NCBI RefSeq assembly: GCF_000519125.1
Contig: NZ_JAEX01000019.1
Span: 1 to 58,699, forward strand
From: Desulfocurvus vexinensis DSM 17965
GTDB lineage: Bacteria; Desulfobacterota; Desulfovibrionia; Desulfovibrionales; Desulfovibrionaceae
DNA: 58,699 bases
Direction of reading: 5' to 3'
The position numbers and the translations under genes were made by a program. Under the pieces are notes generated by a model. The model saw nothing but the letters and a program-made list of their open reading frames with translations. It made no database searches and was not told the origin of the DNA. Positions within the stretch are counted from its first letter, which is position 1. Each line of letters starts with the position of its first letter. Positions 33,280 through 41,835 of this stretch are shown here, in pieces.

Positions 33280-33788
33280 GCGTCCTCCCGCCCGGCGGAG
33301 GCCGGGCGCTTTGCGCGGCGTTCGATGATGTAGAACGAGACGATGAGCAGGCCCACACCGCAGGTGATGCCGATGTCGGCCACGTTGAAGGCGGGCCAGT
33401 GCCAGCCGCCGACGTGGAAATCCAGGAAATCGACGACGTAGCCGATGCGCACCCGATCCACGAGGTTGCCCAGGGCCCCGCCCAGCACCAGCCCCAGGCC
33501 CCAGGCCCCGAAGCGGTCCTCGGCGTGGCCGGTATGGATCAGGTAGAGGATGACGCCCACGGCCAGCAGGGCGGCGGCGATGAAGAACGCCCGCTGCCAG
33601 CCGATGCTCTCGTCGGACAGGATGCCGAAGGCCGCGCCCTTGTTGAGCACGTGCACGAGGTTGAAGAACCCGGGCACGATCTCGATGCGCGAGTACAGCT
33701 CCATGCTGCGCTCGACCACGGCCTTGGTGATCACGTCCAGGACCAGGACCACGGCGGCCAGGGTCAGGGGCAGGGCGAATTTGCGCAT
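33276..33788 (-). CDS. lspA: Lipoprotein signal peptidase (signal peptidase II)
   Basis: The 170-residue inner-membrane protease removes signal peptides from prolipoproteins. It has four predicted helices. The conserved segments are VLDVITKAVVE, NKGAAFGIL, GGALGNLVDRVRIGYVVDF (catalytic Asp) and the second catalytic Asp in FNVADIGI. It lies 20 bases after ileS, the classic ileS-lspA pairing. Confidence 0.95.
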   Translation of the reverse strand: MRKFALPLTLAAVVLVLDVITKAVVERSMELYSRIEIVPGFFNLVHVLNKGAAFGILSDESIGWQRAFFIAAALLAVGVILYLIHTGHAEDRFGAWGLGLVLGGALGNLVDRVRIGYVVDFLDFHVGGWHWPAFNVADIGITCGVGLLIVSFYIIERRAKRPASAGREDA

Positions 33789-33808
33789 GTCCGCTCCGGG
33801 CGCGGGCC

Positions 33809-36649
33809 TCAGCCCTGCCCGCCCTCCGGGGCGCCGTCCTGGGCCATGACGCCCGTGCAGCGCGGGCACAGGCCGGGGTGTCCGGGCGCGGCGCCCAGCT
33901 CCTGGCTGTATTTCCAGCAGCGTTCGCATTTGGCGCCCGGGGCCGGGGCCACGGCGATGCGCAGGCCGTCCACCTCCTGGCTGGTCCAGGCGTCGGCGGG
34001 GGCGGTGTCCAGGGGCGCGAGCACGGCCTGGGAGATGATGCAGATTTCCGCCAGGTCCACGCCCGGGGCGCGCAGGTCATCCAGCAGCTCCTCGCGGGCG
34101 TGGAGGGTGACGCAGGTGTCCAGGCTGTGGCCCACGGTCCCGGCCTTGCGCACGGGCTCGATGGCCTTGGTGATCTCGGCGCGCACGGCGGCCACGGTCT
34201 CCCAGCGCTGGCGCTGGGCCTCGTCCAGCAGGTAGGCCTCGTCCATGGCGAAGCGCAGGGCGAAGATGGTCTTCACGCCGGGGTGGATGGGCTCGGGCAG
34301 GTGCTGGAAGGCCTCCTCGGCGGTGAAGCTCAGGATGGGCGCCACGTCGGTGAGCAGGGTCAGGGTGATCTGCCACAGGGCGGTCTGGGCGCTGCGGCGC
34401 TCCAGGGAGTCGGCGGCGCTGACGTAGAGCCGGTCCTTGACGATATCCAGGTAGAAGGCCGACAGGTCGGTGCCGCACATGGTGTGCAGGGCGTGGAAGG
34501 CGCGGTGGAACTCGAATTCGGTATAGGCACGCTGCACGCGGGCATGGACGCGGGCCACCAGGGTCAGGGCGTAGCGGTCCAGGGGCAGCATGGCCTCGGG
34601 GGCCACGGCGTGGCGCGCGGGGTCGAAGTCGCCCAGGTTGCCCAGCAGGTAGCGCAGGGTGTTGCGGATGCGCCGGTAGGCGTCCACCAGCCGGGCCATG
34701 ATGGCGTCGGAGTAGCGCACGTCGTCCTGGTAGTTCTCCGAGGCCACCCACATGCGCAGGATATCCGCGCCGTACTTGTCCACGACCTCCTGGGGCGCCA
34801 CCACGTTGCCCACGGACTTGGACATCTTCTTGCCCTCGCCGTCCACAACGTAGCCGTGGGTCAGCACCGCGCGGTAGGGCGCGCGGCCGCGCGTGCCCAC
34901 GCTGGCCAGCAGCGAGCTGTGGAACCAGCCGCGGTGCTGGTCCGAGCCTTCCAGGTACATGTCGGTGGGGAAGGTCAGCTCCGGGCGCTTCTCGGCCACG
35001 GCGGCGAAGCTCGTGCCCGAGTCGAACCACACGTCGAGGATGTCGTCCTCTTTCTCCCAGTGGGCGCCGCCGCACTTGGGGCAGGTCAGCCCGGCGGGCA
35101 CCACGTCCGCGACGGGCGCCTCGAACCAGTAGTCGCAGCCGCGCTCGTGGGCCTCGAAACGCGCGACGATGTCCATGACCCAGTCCTTGTCGAACCAGGC
35201 CTCGTCGCAGTCCTTGCACAGCAGGGCCACGATGGGCACGCCCCAGGTGCGTTGGCGCGAGATGCACCAGTCCGGGCGGGTTTCGATCATGCTGTGGATG
35301 CGCTCGCGGCCCCAGGCGGGAATCCAGCGCACTTCGTTCTTGATGGCCTCCAGGGCCCGGGCGCGCAGCCCGTTGCGCTCCATGGAGATGAACCACTGGG
35401 TGGTGGCGCGGTAGATCACCGGCTGCTTGCAGCGCCAGCAGTGCGGGTAGGAGTGGCGGATCTTCTCCAGGGCCAGCAGGTGGCCGCGCTCCTTGAGCAC
35501 GTCGATGATTTTGGGGTTGGCCTCGTCCACGCGCAGCCCGGCGAAGAGTTCCACGCTGGGCAAAAAGCGCCCGGTGTCGTCCAGGGGGCTCAGGATTTCC
35601 AGCCCGTAGCGCAGGCCGGTGTCGTAGTCCTCGCGGCCATGGCCGGGGGCGGTGTGCACGCAGCCGGTGCCCGCGTCCAGGGTCACGTAGTTGGCCAGCA
35701 CCACGCGCGACTCGCGGTCGTAGAACGGGTGGCGCGCCACGGCGCCCTCCAGGGCCTGGCCCTTGAAGCGGGCCACGACCTCGGGGGCGTCCCAGCCGAA
35801 GCGCGCGGCGCAGTCGGCCACAAGGGCCTCGGCCAGCACGTAGAATTCATCGCCCGCGCGCACGGCCACGTAGTCGAACTCGGGGTGCAGGGCCACGGCC
35901 ATGTTGGCCGGCAGGGTCCAGGGCGTGGTGGTCCAGATGACCACGAAAGCCCGCGCGGGGTCCACCCCCGGGGCGACCTCGGCCAGCCTGGCGTCGGGCA
36001 GAGGGAAGCGCACGGAGACGGACGGCGAGGTGTGGTCGTGGTATTCCACCTCGGCCTCGGCCAGGGCGGTCTTGCAGTCGTTGCACCAGTAGATGGGTTT
36101 CTTGCTGCGCACCACCGAGCCCTGGCCCATGAAATTGCCCAGCTCGCGGGCGGTGGCCGCCTCGTAGACCGGGTTCATGGTCAGGTAGGGCTCGGCCCAG
36201 GTGCCCAGCACGCCCAGGCGCTTGAACTCCGCGCGCTGCACGTCGATCCACTTGCGGGCGTAGTCGCGGCAGATCTTGCGCACGGTGACGGCGGGCAGGT
36301 CGGTCTTGCCCTTCTCGCGCAGCTCCTGGGCCACCTTGTGCTCGATGGGCAGGCCGTGGCAGTCCCAGCCGGGCACGTATTCGGCCTTCATGCCGCTCAT
36401 GTTGCGGTGCTTGACGATGATATCCTTGATGGTCTTGTTCAGCGCGGTGCCCAGGTGGATGTGCCCGTTGGCGTAGGGCGGCCCGTCGTGCAGCACGTAG
36501 CGCTCCCGGCCCTGGTTGGCGGCGACCATGGTGCCGTAGGCGTCGATTTCCTCCCAGAACTTGAGCATCTGCGGCTCGTTGCTGGTCAGGTTGGCCTTCA
36601 TGGGAAACGTGGTGGACGGCAGGTGCAGGGTCTTCTTGTAGTCGCTCAT
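33809..36649 (-). CDS. ileS: Isoleucyl-tRNA synthetase
   Basis: The 946-residue class-I synthetase charges tRNA-Ile. The HIGH motif appears as [11 protein letters not shown] (about residue 65) and KMSKS in [10 protein letters not shown] (about residue 605). The CP1 editing domain lies between. The C-terminal zinc finger is [12 protein letters not shown] with CPRCTGVM. The length is that of bacterial-type IleS. It is the first gene of the seven-gene minus-strand run. The start at 36649 is preceded by GGACCCTGCCGC, a weak ribosome site. Confidence 0.96.
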   Translation of the reverse strand: MSDYKKTLHLPSTTFPMKANLTSNEPQMLKFWEEIDAYGTMVAANQGRERYVLHDGPPYANGHIHLGTALNKTIKDIIVKHRNMSGMKAEYVPGWDCHGLPIEHKVAQELREKGKTDLPAVTVRKICRDYARKWIDVQRAEFKRLGVLGTWAEPYLTMNPVYEAATARELGNFMGQGSVVRSKKPIYWCNDCKTALAEAEVEYHDHTSPSVSVRFPLPDARLAEVAPGVDPARAFVVIWTTTPWTLPANMAVALHPEFDYVAVRAGDEFYVLAEALVADCAARFGWDAPEVVARFKGQALEGAVARHPFYDRESRVVLANYVTLDAGTGCVHTAPGHGREDYDTGLRYGLEILSPLDDTGRFLPSVELFAGLRVDEANPKIIDVLKERGHLLALEKIRHSYPHCWRCKQPVIYRATTQWFISMERNGLRARALEAIKNEVRWIPAWGRERIHSMIETRPDWCISRQRTWGVPIVALLCKDCDEAWFDKDWVMDIVARFEAHERGCDYWFEAPVADVVPAGLTCPKCGGAHWEKEDDILDVWFDSGTSFAAVAEKRPELTFPTDMYLEGSDQHRGWFHSSLLASVGTRGRAPYRAVLTHGYVVDGEGKKMSKSVGNVVAPQEVVDKYGADILRMWVASENYQDDVRYSDAIMARLVDAYRRIRNTLRYLLGNLGDFDPARHAVAPEAMLPLDRYALTLVARVHARVQRAYTEFEFHRAFHALHTMCGTDLSAFYLDIVKDRLYVSAADSLERRSAQTALWQITLTLLTDVAPILSFTAEEAFQHLPEPIHPGVKTIFALRFAMDEAYLLDEAQRQRWETVAAVRAEITKAIEPVRKAGTVGHSLDTCVTLHAREELLDDLRAPGVDLAEICIISQAVLAPLDTAPADAWTSQEVDGLRIAVAPAPGAKCERCWKYSQELGAAPGHPGLCPRCTGVMAQDGAPEGGQG

Positions 36650-36864
36650 GCGGCAGGGTCCCTATGTCTATAAGTAGTATGACGGGCCGGGGTTCAAGCG
36701 GGAGACAACCGTAATCAAGTCGGATGGAAAGTCAAGGAAAGACCTGCCGGGGCGCCGGACCCGGGCACAGGGAGGATTGGCTGGATTAAACTGCTATTTC
36801 AGTGTGTTGTCAGAAATCGTAACGCATGGTGACACCGGGTGCCGTTTGCGCTAGAAGGGCACCT
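36650..36864. other. Intergenic region between ileS and the cobalamin riboswitch
   Basis: This 215-base stretch must hold the divergent promoters of ileS (-) and the riboswitch transcript (+). It is less GC-rich at 36690-36830, but no hexamer pair with standard spacing stands out on either strand, and no gene is visible. Confidence 0.4.
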
Positions 36865-37064
36865 TGCATCCTGGTTCGCCCGCCCGGGCGTGAAAAGGGA
36901 ACCCGGTGGAACTCCGGGGCGGCCCCGCCGCTGTGATTCCGGCCTTGCGCACGGCGCAAGGAAGCTTCGGCCCTCGATGAGCCACTGCCCCCGCCGCGCG
37001 CGACGCGCCACGGGGCGGGAAGGGGAGGGCACGGACCGGAAGAGCCAGAAGACCTGCCGGATGC
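36865..37064 (+). promoter_or_regulatory. Cobalamin (B12) riboswitch
   Basis: The conserved elements appear in order: GTGAAAAGGGAA (36890s), GGTGGAACTCC, GCCCCGCCGCTGTGA, GAGCCACTGCCCCCGC (B12-box core, about 36980), GGGCGGGAAGG and the terminal box GAAGACCTGCC (about 37048-37058). Closing helix P1 is GCATCC (36866-36871) with GGATGC (37059-37064). Adenosylcobalamin or a related cobalamin binding is expected to repress cbiK and the following transport genes. No T-run terminator follows, and the cbiK ribosome site is 150 bases downstream, so control of translation or Rho-dependent control is likely. Confidence 0.93.
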
Positions 37065-37118
37065 CCGCGCGCCTGCCGCCGGACGACGAGGGCATTCGTC
37101 CGCCGGGTCGATGCCCCG

Positions 37119-37135
37119 TGCATCCTGGCTCGCCC
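37119..37135 (+). repeat. Second copy of the riboswitch P1 5' strand
   Basis: TGCATCCTGG(C)TCGCCC at 37119-37135 repeats 36865-36881 at 16 of 17 positions. Its GCATCC can pair with the same GGATGC (37059-37064) that closes P1, giving a mutually exclusive alternative helix downstream of the aptamer. Confidence 0.6.
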
Positions 37136-37220
37136 CCGGTCCGGCGCGTTGCCGGGGTTCCGGGCCCCGTCCTTCCACCCGCATCAGGCCGCCCACCTGG
37201 CATATCGCAAGGAGGTCTCC

Positions 37221-38135
37221 ATGCGATCTGTCCTTTGCCGCCGTCCGGGCCTGCCCGGGCTGCTGCTGGCCCTTGTCACGACCCTGACCGTGGCGCTTTT
37301 CGGCGCCGTGTCCGCCTTTGCCGGGCACGCCACCCCGGCCCGGGACAAACCCGCCATCCTGCTCGTGGCCTTCGGCACCTCGGTGCCCGAGGCGCGCAAG
37401 GCCTTCGACGACATGGACGCCGCCGCGCGCGAGGCCTTCCCGGACATGGCCGTCCACTGGGCCTTCACGTCCAACATCATCCGCGAAAAACTGGCTGCCG
37501 AGGGTCAGCAGACCGATTCGGTGCCCGTGGCCCTGGCCAGGATGCTCGACGCGGGCGTGACCCGCGTGGCCGTGCAGTCGCTGCACGCCATCCCCGGCGA
37601 AGAGTTCCACGAGAAGCTTGTGCGCGTGGTCCGGGGCTTTGGCGGCGAAGGGTTCAAAAAGCTGACCATCGGCCAGCCGCTGATGAGCAGCGACGAGGAC
37701 ATGGCCGCCGTGGCCGACGCGCTGCTGGCGACCTTCGGCCCGCAGCGCGCCAAGGGCGAGGCCCTGGTGTTCATGGGCCACGGCACGCACCACCCGGCCA
37801 ACATCTACTACCCGGGCCTGCAATGGTACCTGGACCAGCGCGACCCCCTGGCCCTGGTGGGCACCGTGGAAGGCACCCCGGGCCTGGAGTGGGTCGTGGC
37901 CCGGCTCAAGGAAAAGGGCGCCACCAGGGCGCTGCTGGTGCCGCTGATGTCCGTTGCCGGCGACCACGCGCGCAACGACATGGCCGGCGACGAGCAGGAC
38001 TCCTGGAAATCCGTGCTGGCGGCCCAGGGCATCGCCGCGCGGCCCGTGCTCCAGGGGTTGGCCGAGTTCGCGCCCTTCCGCGCGCTGTGGCTGAACCACC
38101 TGCGCCAGGCCGTGGCCGAGCTGGACGAGGAGTAG
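37221..38135 (+). CDS. cbiK: Sirohydrochlorin cobaltochelatase CbiK, predicted periplasmic form
   Basis: The 304-residue protein has an N-terminal signal peptide (basic start, hydrophobic core about 12-30, cleavage near AFA-GHA) and a CbiK chelatase body: FGTSVPEARKAF, VQSLHAIPGEEF, MGHGTHHPANIYY and the family tag GDHARNDMAGDEQDSW. The His residues in the second and third motifs are the expected metal ligands. CbiK inserts Co2+ into sirohydrochlorin; a secreted form is known in Desulfovibrio vulgaris. The start at 37221 has the strong ribosome site AAGGAGGT. It is under the B12 riboswitch and lies three bases from the permease gene. Confidence 0.9.
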   Translation: MRSVLCRRPGLPGLLLALVTTLTVALFGAVSAFAGHATPARDKPAILLVAFGTSVPEARKAFDDMDAAAREAFPDMAVHWAFTSNIIREKLAAEGQQTDSVPVALARMLDAGVTRVAVQSLHAIPGEEFHEKLVRVVRGFGGEGFKKLTIGQPLMSSDEDMAAVADALLATFGPQRAKGEALVFMGHGTHHPANIYYPGLQWYLDQRDPLALVGTVEGTPGLEWVVARLKEKGATRALLVPLMSVAGDHARNDMAGDEQDSWKSVLAAQGIAARPVLQGLAEFAPFRALWLNHLRQAVAELDEE

Positions 38136-38138
38136 AGG

Positions 38139-39212
38139 ATGCGCGAGGGCGGGACGGCGGACATGGCCCCGGGCGGGCGCTGGCGGCTGGGGCCGCTGGC
38201 GGCGCTGCTCGGGGCTGCGTCCGCCGCCTCGCTGGCGGCGGCCTGCCTGTGCGGGCCGCTGCCCATCCCGGCGGGCGAGGCGCTGGCCCATCTGGGCGCG
38301 GCCCTGGGCCTGCCCGTGGGCCAGGGCCTGGACCCGGCCCACGGCGTGGTGGTGGTGGACATCCGCCTCTCGCGGGCCTGCCTGGCCTGGCTGACCGGGG
38401 CGGCCCTGGCCATGGCGGGCACGGTGTTCCAGGGCATCCTGCACAACCCGCTGGCCGACCCGTTCACCATCGGCGTGTCCACCGGGGCGGCCTTCGGGGC
38501 CTCCCTGGCGCTGTTTTTCGGGCTGGCGGCGCTGCCCGTGTGGGCCGGGGTGGGGCTGTTGCCCGTGGCGGCCATGGCCGGGGCCTTCGCGGCCCTGGGC
38601 GCGGTCATCGCCCTGGGCCGCGTGGGCGGGCGGCTGCGCCGCGAAACCGTCGTCCTGGCGGGCATCGTGGTGGCCACGTTCCTGGGCGCGCTCATCTCGC
38701 TGCTCAAGGCCCTGGACGAGGAGTCCGTGGCCAGCATCGTGTTCTGGGTCATGGGCTCGCTGCAGGGGCGCGGCTGGGCCCATGTGGGCTTCGCCCTGCC
38801 GTATTTCCTGACGGGCGGGTTACTGGTCGTGGCCTGGGCCCGCCAGCTCGACCTGCTCTCCCTGGGCGACGCCCAGGCCCGGGCTCTGGGCCTGGACGCC
38901 GACCGTGCGCGGCTGGCGCTGCTGCTGGCGGCCAGCCTGCTCACGGGGGCGGCGGTGTCCGTGTCCGGGGTGGTGGGCTTCGTGGGGCTGGTGGCGCCGC
39001 ATCTGGTGCGCCTGGCCCTGGGCGCGGAGCACCGGCCGCTGGCCGTGGTCTCGGCCCTGGCCGGGGGGCTGCTCCTGCTGTGGTCCGACGTGGCGGCGCG
39101 CATGGTGCTGCCCCACGGGCAGGAGCTGCCCGTGGGCGTGGTCACGGCGCTGCTCGGCGGGCCGTTTTTCTGCCTGGTGCTGCGGCGCCGGGCGCGCGGG
39201 GGCGGGCTGTGA
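38139..39212 (+). CDS. BtuC/FecCD-type ABC transporter permease
   Basis: The 357-residue protein has about nine to ten membrane helices and the family motifs VDIRLSRACLAWLTGAALAMAG, NPLADPFTIGVSTGA (ATPase-contact region), and SVSGVVGFVGLVAPHLVR. It forms the membrane channel for import of cobalamin, a corrinoid, heme or an iron chelate. The B12 riboswitch and flanking cbiK and cbiL favour a corrinoid or cobalt-tetrapyrrole substrate. Its TGA overlaps the GTG start of the ATPase gene. Confidence 0.85.
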   Translation: MREGGTADMAPGGRWRLGPLAALLGAASAASLAAACLCGPLPIPAGEALAHLGAALGLPVGQGLDPAHGVVVVDIRLSRACLAWLTGAALAMAGTVFQGILHNPLADPFTIGVSTGAAFGASLALFFGLAALPVWAGVGLLPVAAMAGAFAALGAVIALGRVGGRLRRETVVLAGIVVATFLGALISLLKALDEESVASIVFWVMGSLQGRGWAHVGFALPYFLTGGLLVVAWARQLDLLSLGDAQARALGLDADRARLALLLAASLLTGAAVSVSGVVGFVGLVAPHLVRLALGAEHRPLAVVSALAGGLLLLWSDVAARMVLPHGQELPVGVVTALLGGPFFCLVLRRRARGGGL

Positions 39213-40066
39213 TCCGCGCCGAGGCCGTGTGCTGCGGCTATGGCCGGGTGGAGGTGCTCCACGGCGTATCCCTGGACGTGCCCTGTGGCGGCGTCACCGG
39301 GCTGCTGGGCCCCAACGGCAGCGGCAAGACCACCCTGGTGCTGGCCCTGGCCGGGGTGCTGCCCTTGTCGGGCGGGCGGGTGGCCGTGGCGGGGGCGGAC
39401 GAAGCCGCCCGGGCGGACATGCACGCCCTGCCCGCGCGGCGCCGCGCGCAGCTTGTGGCCTGCGTGCCCCAGCGGCTGGACATGGCCTTTGCCCTGCGCT
39501 GCTCGACCCTGGTGCTCATGGGCCGCTTCGCCCACACCTCGGCCCTGGCCGAACCCGGCGAGGCCGACCGCCGCATCGCCCGCGAGGCCATGCGCGCCAC
39601 GGGGGTGGAGCACCTGTGGGACCGCCCGGCGGACGCGGTGTCCGGCGGGGAGCTGCAACGGGTGCTGCTGGCCCGGGCCCTGGCCCAGCAGGCCCCGGCC
39701 ATGCTGCTGGACGAGCCCTCGGCCAGCCTGGACCTGGCCGCGGCCATCCGGCTGTTCGACCTGCTGCGGGCGCTGGCCGGGCAGGGCCGGGCGGTGCTGT
39801 GCGCCATGCACGATTTGAATCTCGCGGCGCTGTACTGCGACGCGCTGGTGTTTCTCAAGGACGGGCGCGTGGCCGCCGCAGGCCCGGTGAAGGACGTATT
39901 CCATGAACGGACGCTTTCGGACATCTACGGCACGGACATCCGCGTGGGGGCCCACCCGCTCACCGGCGCGCCCCAGGCCCATTTCGTTCCCGGGGCTGGC
40001 CCTGGGGCTGGCCCTGGCGGCGCTGCTGGCGGCGGCCCCGGCCCGGGCGGAGATCACGGTCGTTGA
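39209..40066 (+). CDS. BtuD/FecE-type ABC transporter ATPase
   Basis: The 285-residue ATPase has Walker A GPNGSGKTTL (about residue 37), signature VSGGELQRVLLARAL, Walker B AMLLDEPSASLD and the switch His in MHDLNLAA. The start is GTG at 39209, overlapping the permease stop (GTGA), so it is coupled. The canonical fold ends near GAHPLTGAP; the last 28 or so residues are a Gly/Pro/Ala low-complexity tail encoded over the start and signal peptide of the next gene, a 164-base overlap. Confidence 0.88.
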   Translation: MIRAEAVCCGYGRVEVLHGVSLDVPCGGVTGLLGPNGSGKTTLVLALAGVLPLSGGRVAVAGADEAARADMHALPARRRAQLVACVPQRLDMAFALRCSTLVLMGRFAHTSALAEPGEADRRIAREAMRATGVEHLWDRPADAVSGGELQRVLLARALAQQAPAMLLDEPSASLDLAAAIRLFDLLRALAGQGRAVLCAMHDLNLAALYCDALVFLKDGRVAAAGPVKDVFHERTLSDIYGTDIRVGAHPLTGAPQAHFVPGAGPGAGPGGAAGGGPGPGGDHGR

Positions 40067-40886
40067 CGGCCTGGGCAACACGGTGCGCCTGCAGGCCCCG
40101 GCGCGGCGCATCGTGGCCCTGTACGGCGCGTTCAACGAGATCCTTGTGGAAATGGGCCTTGGCGGGCGCATCGTGGCCCGCACCGTGGCCGACGCGGACC
40201 TGCCCGCAGTGGCGGCCCTGCCCAGCATCGGCACGCACATGCGGCCCAACCTGGAGATGGTCCTTGGCCTTGGGCCGGACCTGGTGGTGCAGATGAGCGC
40301 GCGGGCCGGGGCCTCGGAGCCCGTGGAAGCCCTGCGGCGCCACGGGATTCCCGTGGCCGAGTTCAACCCCGGGAGCTTCGCGGAGCTGTTCGCGGCCATC
40401 GAGGCCGTGGGCGCGCTCACGGGCGAGCCCGGGGCCGCCGGGGCGCTCATTGCGCGGATGCGCGCGCGGCTGGAGGGCGTTGCCCGCTGCCTGGACGGGG
40501 CCGAACCCCGGCCCAGGGTATTCTTCGAGGTCCGCGCCCAGGCCCTGCTGGCGGCGGGGGCCGGGGGCATCGTGGACGACGTGATCCGCCACGCGGGCGG
40601 GGTCAACGCCGTGACCGAGGCCAAGCGGCTGGTGCACCTGGGCGAGGAGGCCCTCTACGGACTGGACCCGGATGTGTATGTGGTCCAGCGCGGGCCGATG
40701 AACGAGGCCCCGCTGCCCGTGGGCCAGCGGCCCCTGCTGGCCCGGCTGCGCGCCGTGGGCCAGGGGCGGGTGCTGGAAGTGGACGAACGGTTGTTTTCGC
40801 GCCCCGGGCCGCGCTCGGTGCTGGCCGTGGAGGCCCTGGCGCGGTTTCTGTATCCCGAACGCATGAAGGAATGTCAGCTGCAATGA
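39903..40886 (+). CDS. BtuF-type periplasmic substrate-binding protein
   Basis: The 327-residue protein has an unusually long N-terminus (49 residues to the predicted cleavage site PARA-EI) with hydrophobic core LALGLALAALLAAA. A TroA/BtuF-like binding fold follows: VDGLGNTVRL, RRIVALYGAFNEILVEMG, and GLGPDLVVQMSA. It would deliver the ligand to the neighbouring permease. Within the overlap the only canonical start in frame is ATG 39903. The stop overlaps the cbiL start (ATGA). Confidence 0.85.
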   Translation: MNGRFRTSTARTSAWGPTRSPARPRPISFPGLALGLALAALLAAAPARAEITVVDGLGNTVRLQAPARRIVALYGAFNEILVEMGLGGRIVARTVADADLPAVAALPSIGTHMRPNLEMVLGLGPDLVVQMSARAGASEPVEALRRHGIPVAEFNPGSFAELFAAIEAVGALTGEPGAAGALIARMRARLEGVARCLDGAEPRPRVFFEVRAQALLAAGAGGIVDDVIRHAGGVNAVTEAKRLVHLGEEALYGLDPDVYVVQRGPMNEAPLPVGQRPLLARLRAVGQGRVLEVDERLFSRPGPRSVLAVEALARFLYPERMKECQLQ

Positions 40887-41590
40887 ACGGTTACGGCATC
40901 TTGTACGGCGTGGGCACCGGCCCTGGCGACCCCGAACTGCTGACCCTCAAGGCCGTGCGCGTGCTGGGCACGGTGGACCGCGTGTACGCGGCGCGCTCCA
41001 GCGGCAACGCGCATTCGGTGTCCTACGGCATCGTGCGCCCGCACCTGCGCCCGGGCACGCAGGTCACGCCCCTGGCCTTTCCCATGACCCGCGACCAGGG
41101 CGCCCTGGACGCCGCCTGGGCCGACAACGCCGCGCGGGTGCTGGCCGACCTGCGCGCCGGGCTGTCCGTGGCCTTCCTGACCCTGGGCGACCCGCTGACG
41201 TACAGCACCTTCGGCTATCTGCTGCGCACCCTGCGGGCCATGGACCCCGAAGTGCCCGCGCAGGTCGTGCCCGGTATCACATCCTACCACGCGGCGGCTG
41301 CTGCGGCGGGGGTGGTCATCGCCGAGGGCGAGGAGACCCTGGCCGTGGTCTCGGGCGCCAGAGGCGGCCAGCGCCTGCGCGAGGCCGCCCAGGCGGCGGA
41401 CAGCTTCGTGGTCCTCAAGGCCTACAAGCAGTACGCGGACCTGACCCGGACCCTGGACGAGCTGGGCCTGCGTGAGCGCGCCGTACTGGTCAGCAACTGC
41501 GGCCACGACGCCCAGACCATCACCCCCACCCCGGACCCCGGGGCGGACGCGCCGGGGTACTTCTCGCTGGTGCTGGCGCGCAAGGCATAG
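40883..41590 (+). CDS. cbiL: (Cobalt-)precorrin-2 C20-methyltransferase
   Basis: The 235-residue protein is a SAM-dependent tetrapyrrole methylase: GVGTGPGDPELLTLKAVRVL at the N-terminus, FLTLGDPLTYSTFGYL and VVPGITSYHAAAAAAG in the middle. It methylates C20 of cobalt-sirohydrochlorin (cobalt-factor II), the product of CbiK, in anaerobic cobalamin synthesis. The start at 40883 overlaps the upstream stop (ATGA) and has AAGGA upstream; ATG 40871 would sit directly against that ribosome site and is less likely. It is the last gene before the terminator at 41618. Confidence 0.88.
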   Translation: MNGYGILYGVGTGPGDPELLTLKAVRVLGTVDRVYAARSSGNAHSVSYGIVRPHLRPGTQVTPLAFPMTRDQGALDAAWADNAARVLADLRAGLSVAFLTLGDPLTYSTFGYLLRTLRAMDPEVPAQVVPGITSYHAAAAAAGVVIAEGEETLAVVSGARGGQRLREAAQAADSFVVLKAYKQYADLTRTLDELGLRERAVLVSNCGHDAQTITPTPDPGADAPGYFSLVLARKA

Positions 41591-41617
41591 CGCAGCAGAC
41601 CCGCGCCCAATAACGAA

Positions 41618-41645
41618 AAAGGCCCCGCCGGAAGGCGGGGCCTTT
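41618..41645. terminator. Bidirectional terminator for the cbi operon (+) and tRNA-Met (-)
   Basis: GGCCCCGCC (41621-41629) and GGCGGGGCC (41634-41642) form a 9-bp stem with a four-base loop. Read on the minus strand it is followed by TTTTT, 11 bases after the tRNA. On the plus strand it is followed by TTT, 28 bases after cbiL. Confidence 0.85.
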
Positions 41646-41655
41646 GGAATTTCTG

Positions 41656-41732
41656 TGGTAGCGAGGAGAGGACTTGAACCTCCGACACTGCGGATATGAG
41701 CCGCATGCTCTAACCGACTGAGCTACCTCGCC
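41656..41732 (-). tRNA. tRNA-Met (anticodon CAT)
   Basis: Read leftward from 41732, the sequence folds as a cloverleaf. Acceptor GGCGAGG pairs with CCTCGCT, the D-arm is AGCTCAGTCGGTTAGAGC, and the anticodon stem TGCGG/CCGCA holds the loop CTCATAT (anticodon CAT). The T-arm is GGAGG-TTCAAGT-CCTCT, and CCA is encoded at 41658-41656. It is not an initiator by its acceptor and anticodon stems; an Ile2 tRNA modified at C34 is the alternative, but elongator Met is more likely. Confidence 0.9.
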
Positions 41733-41835
41733 ACGTGGTTCCCGCGTCGGGGAGACAGGCTTATAAGGGCTTCGGGCGCAAATTGCAAGGGGCCGGGAGC
41801 ACTTTTTTCCGGGGCCGGAGCGGGCCGGGCCGGGG

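Noticed and set aside
36738-36752. AAAGACCTGCCGGGG resembling the last box of a B12 riboswitch, upstream of the real one
   Set aside because: None of the other conserved riboswitch elements precede it. The match is a short chance similarity, and the full riboswitch is at 36865-37064.
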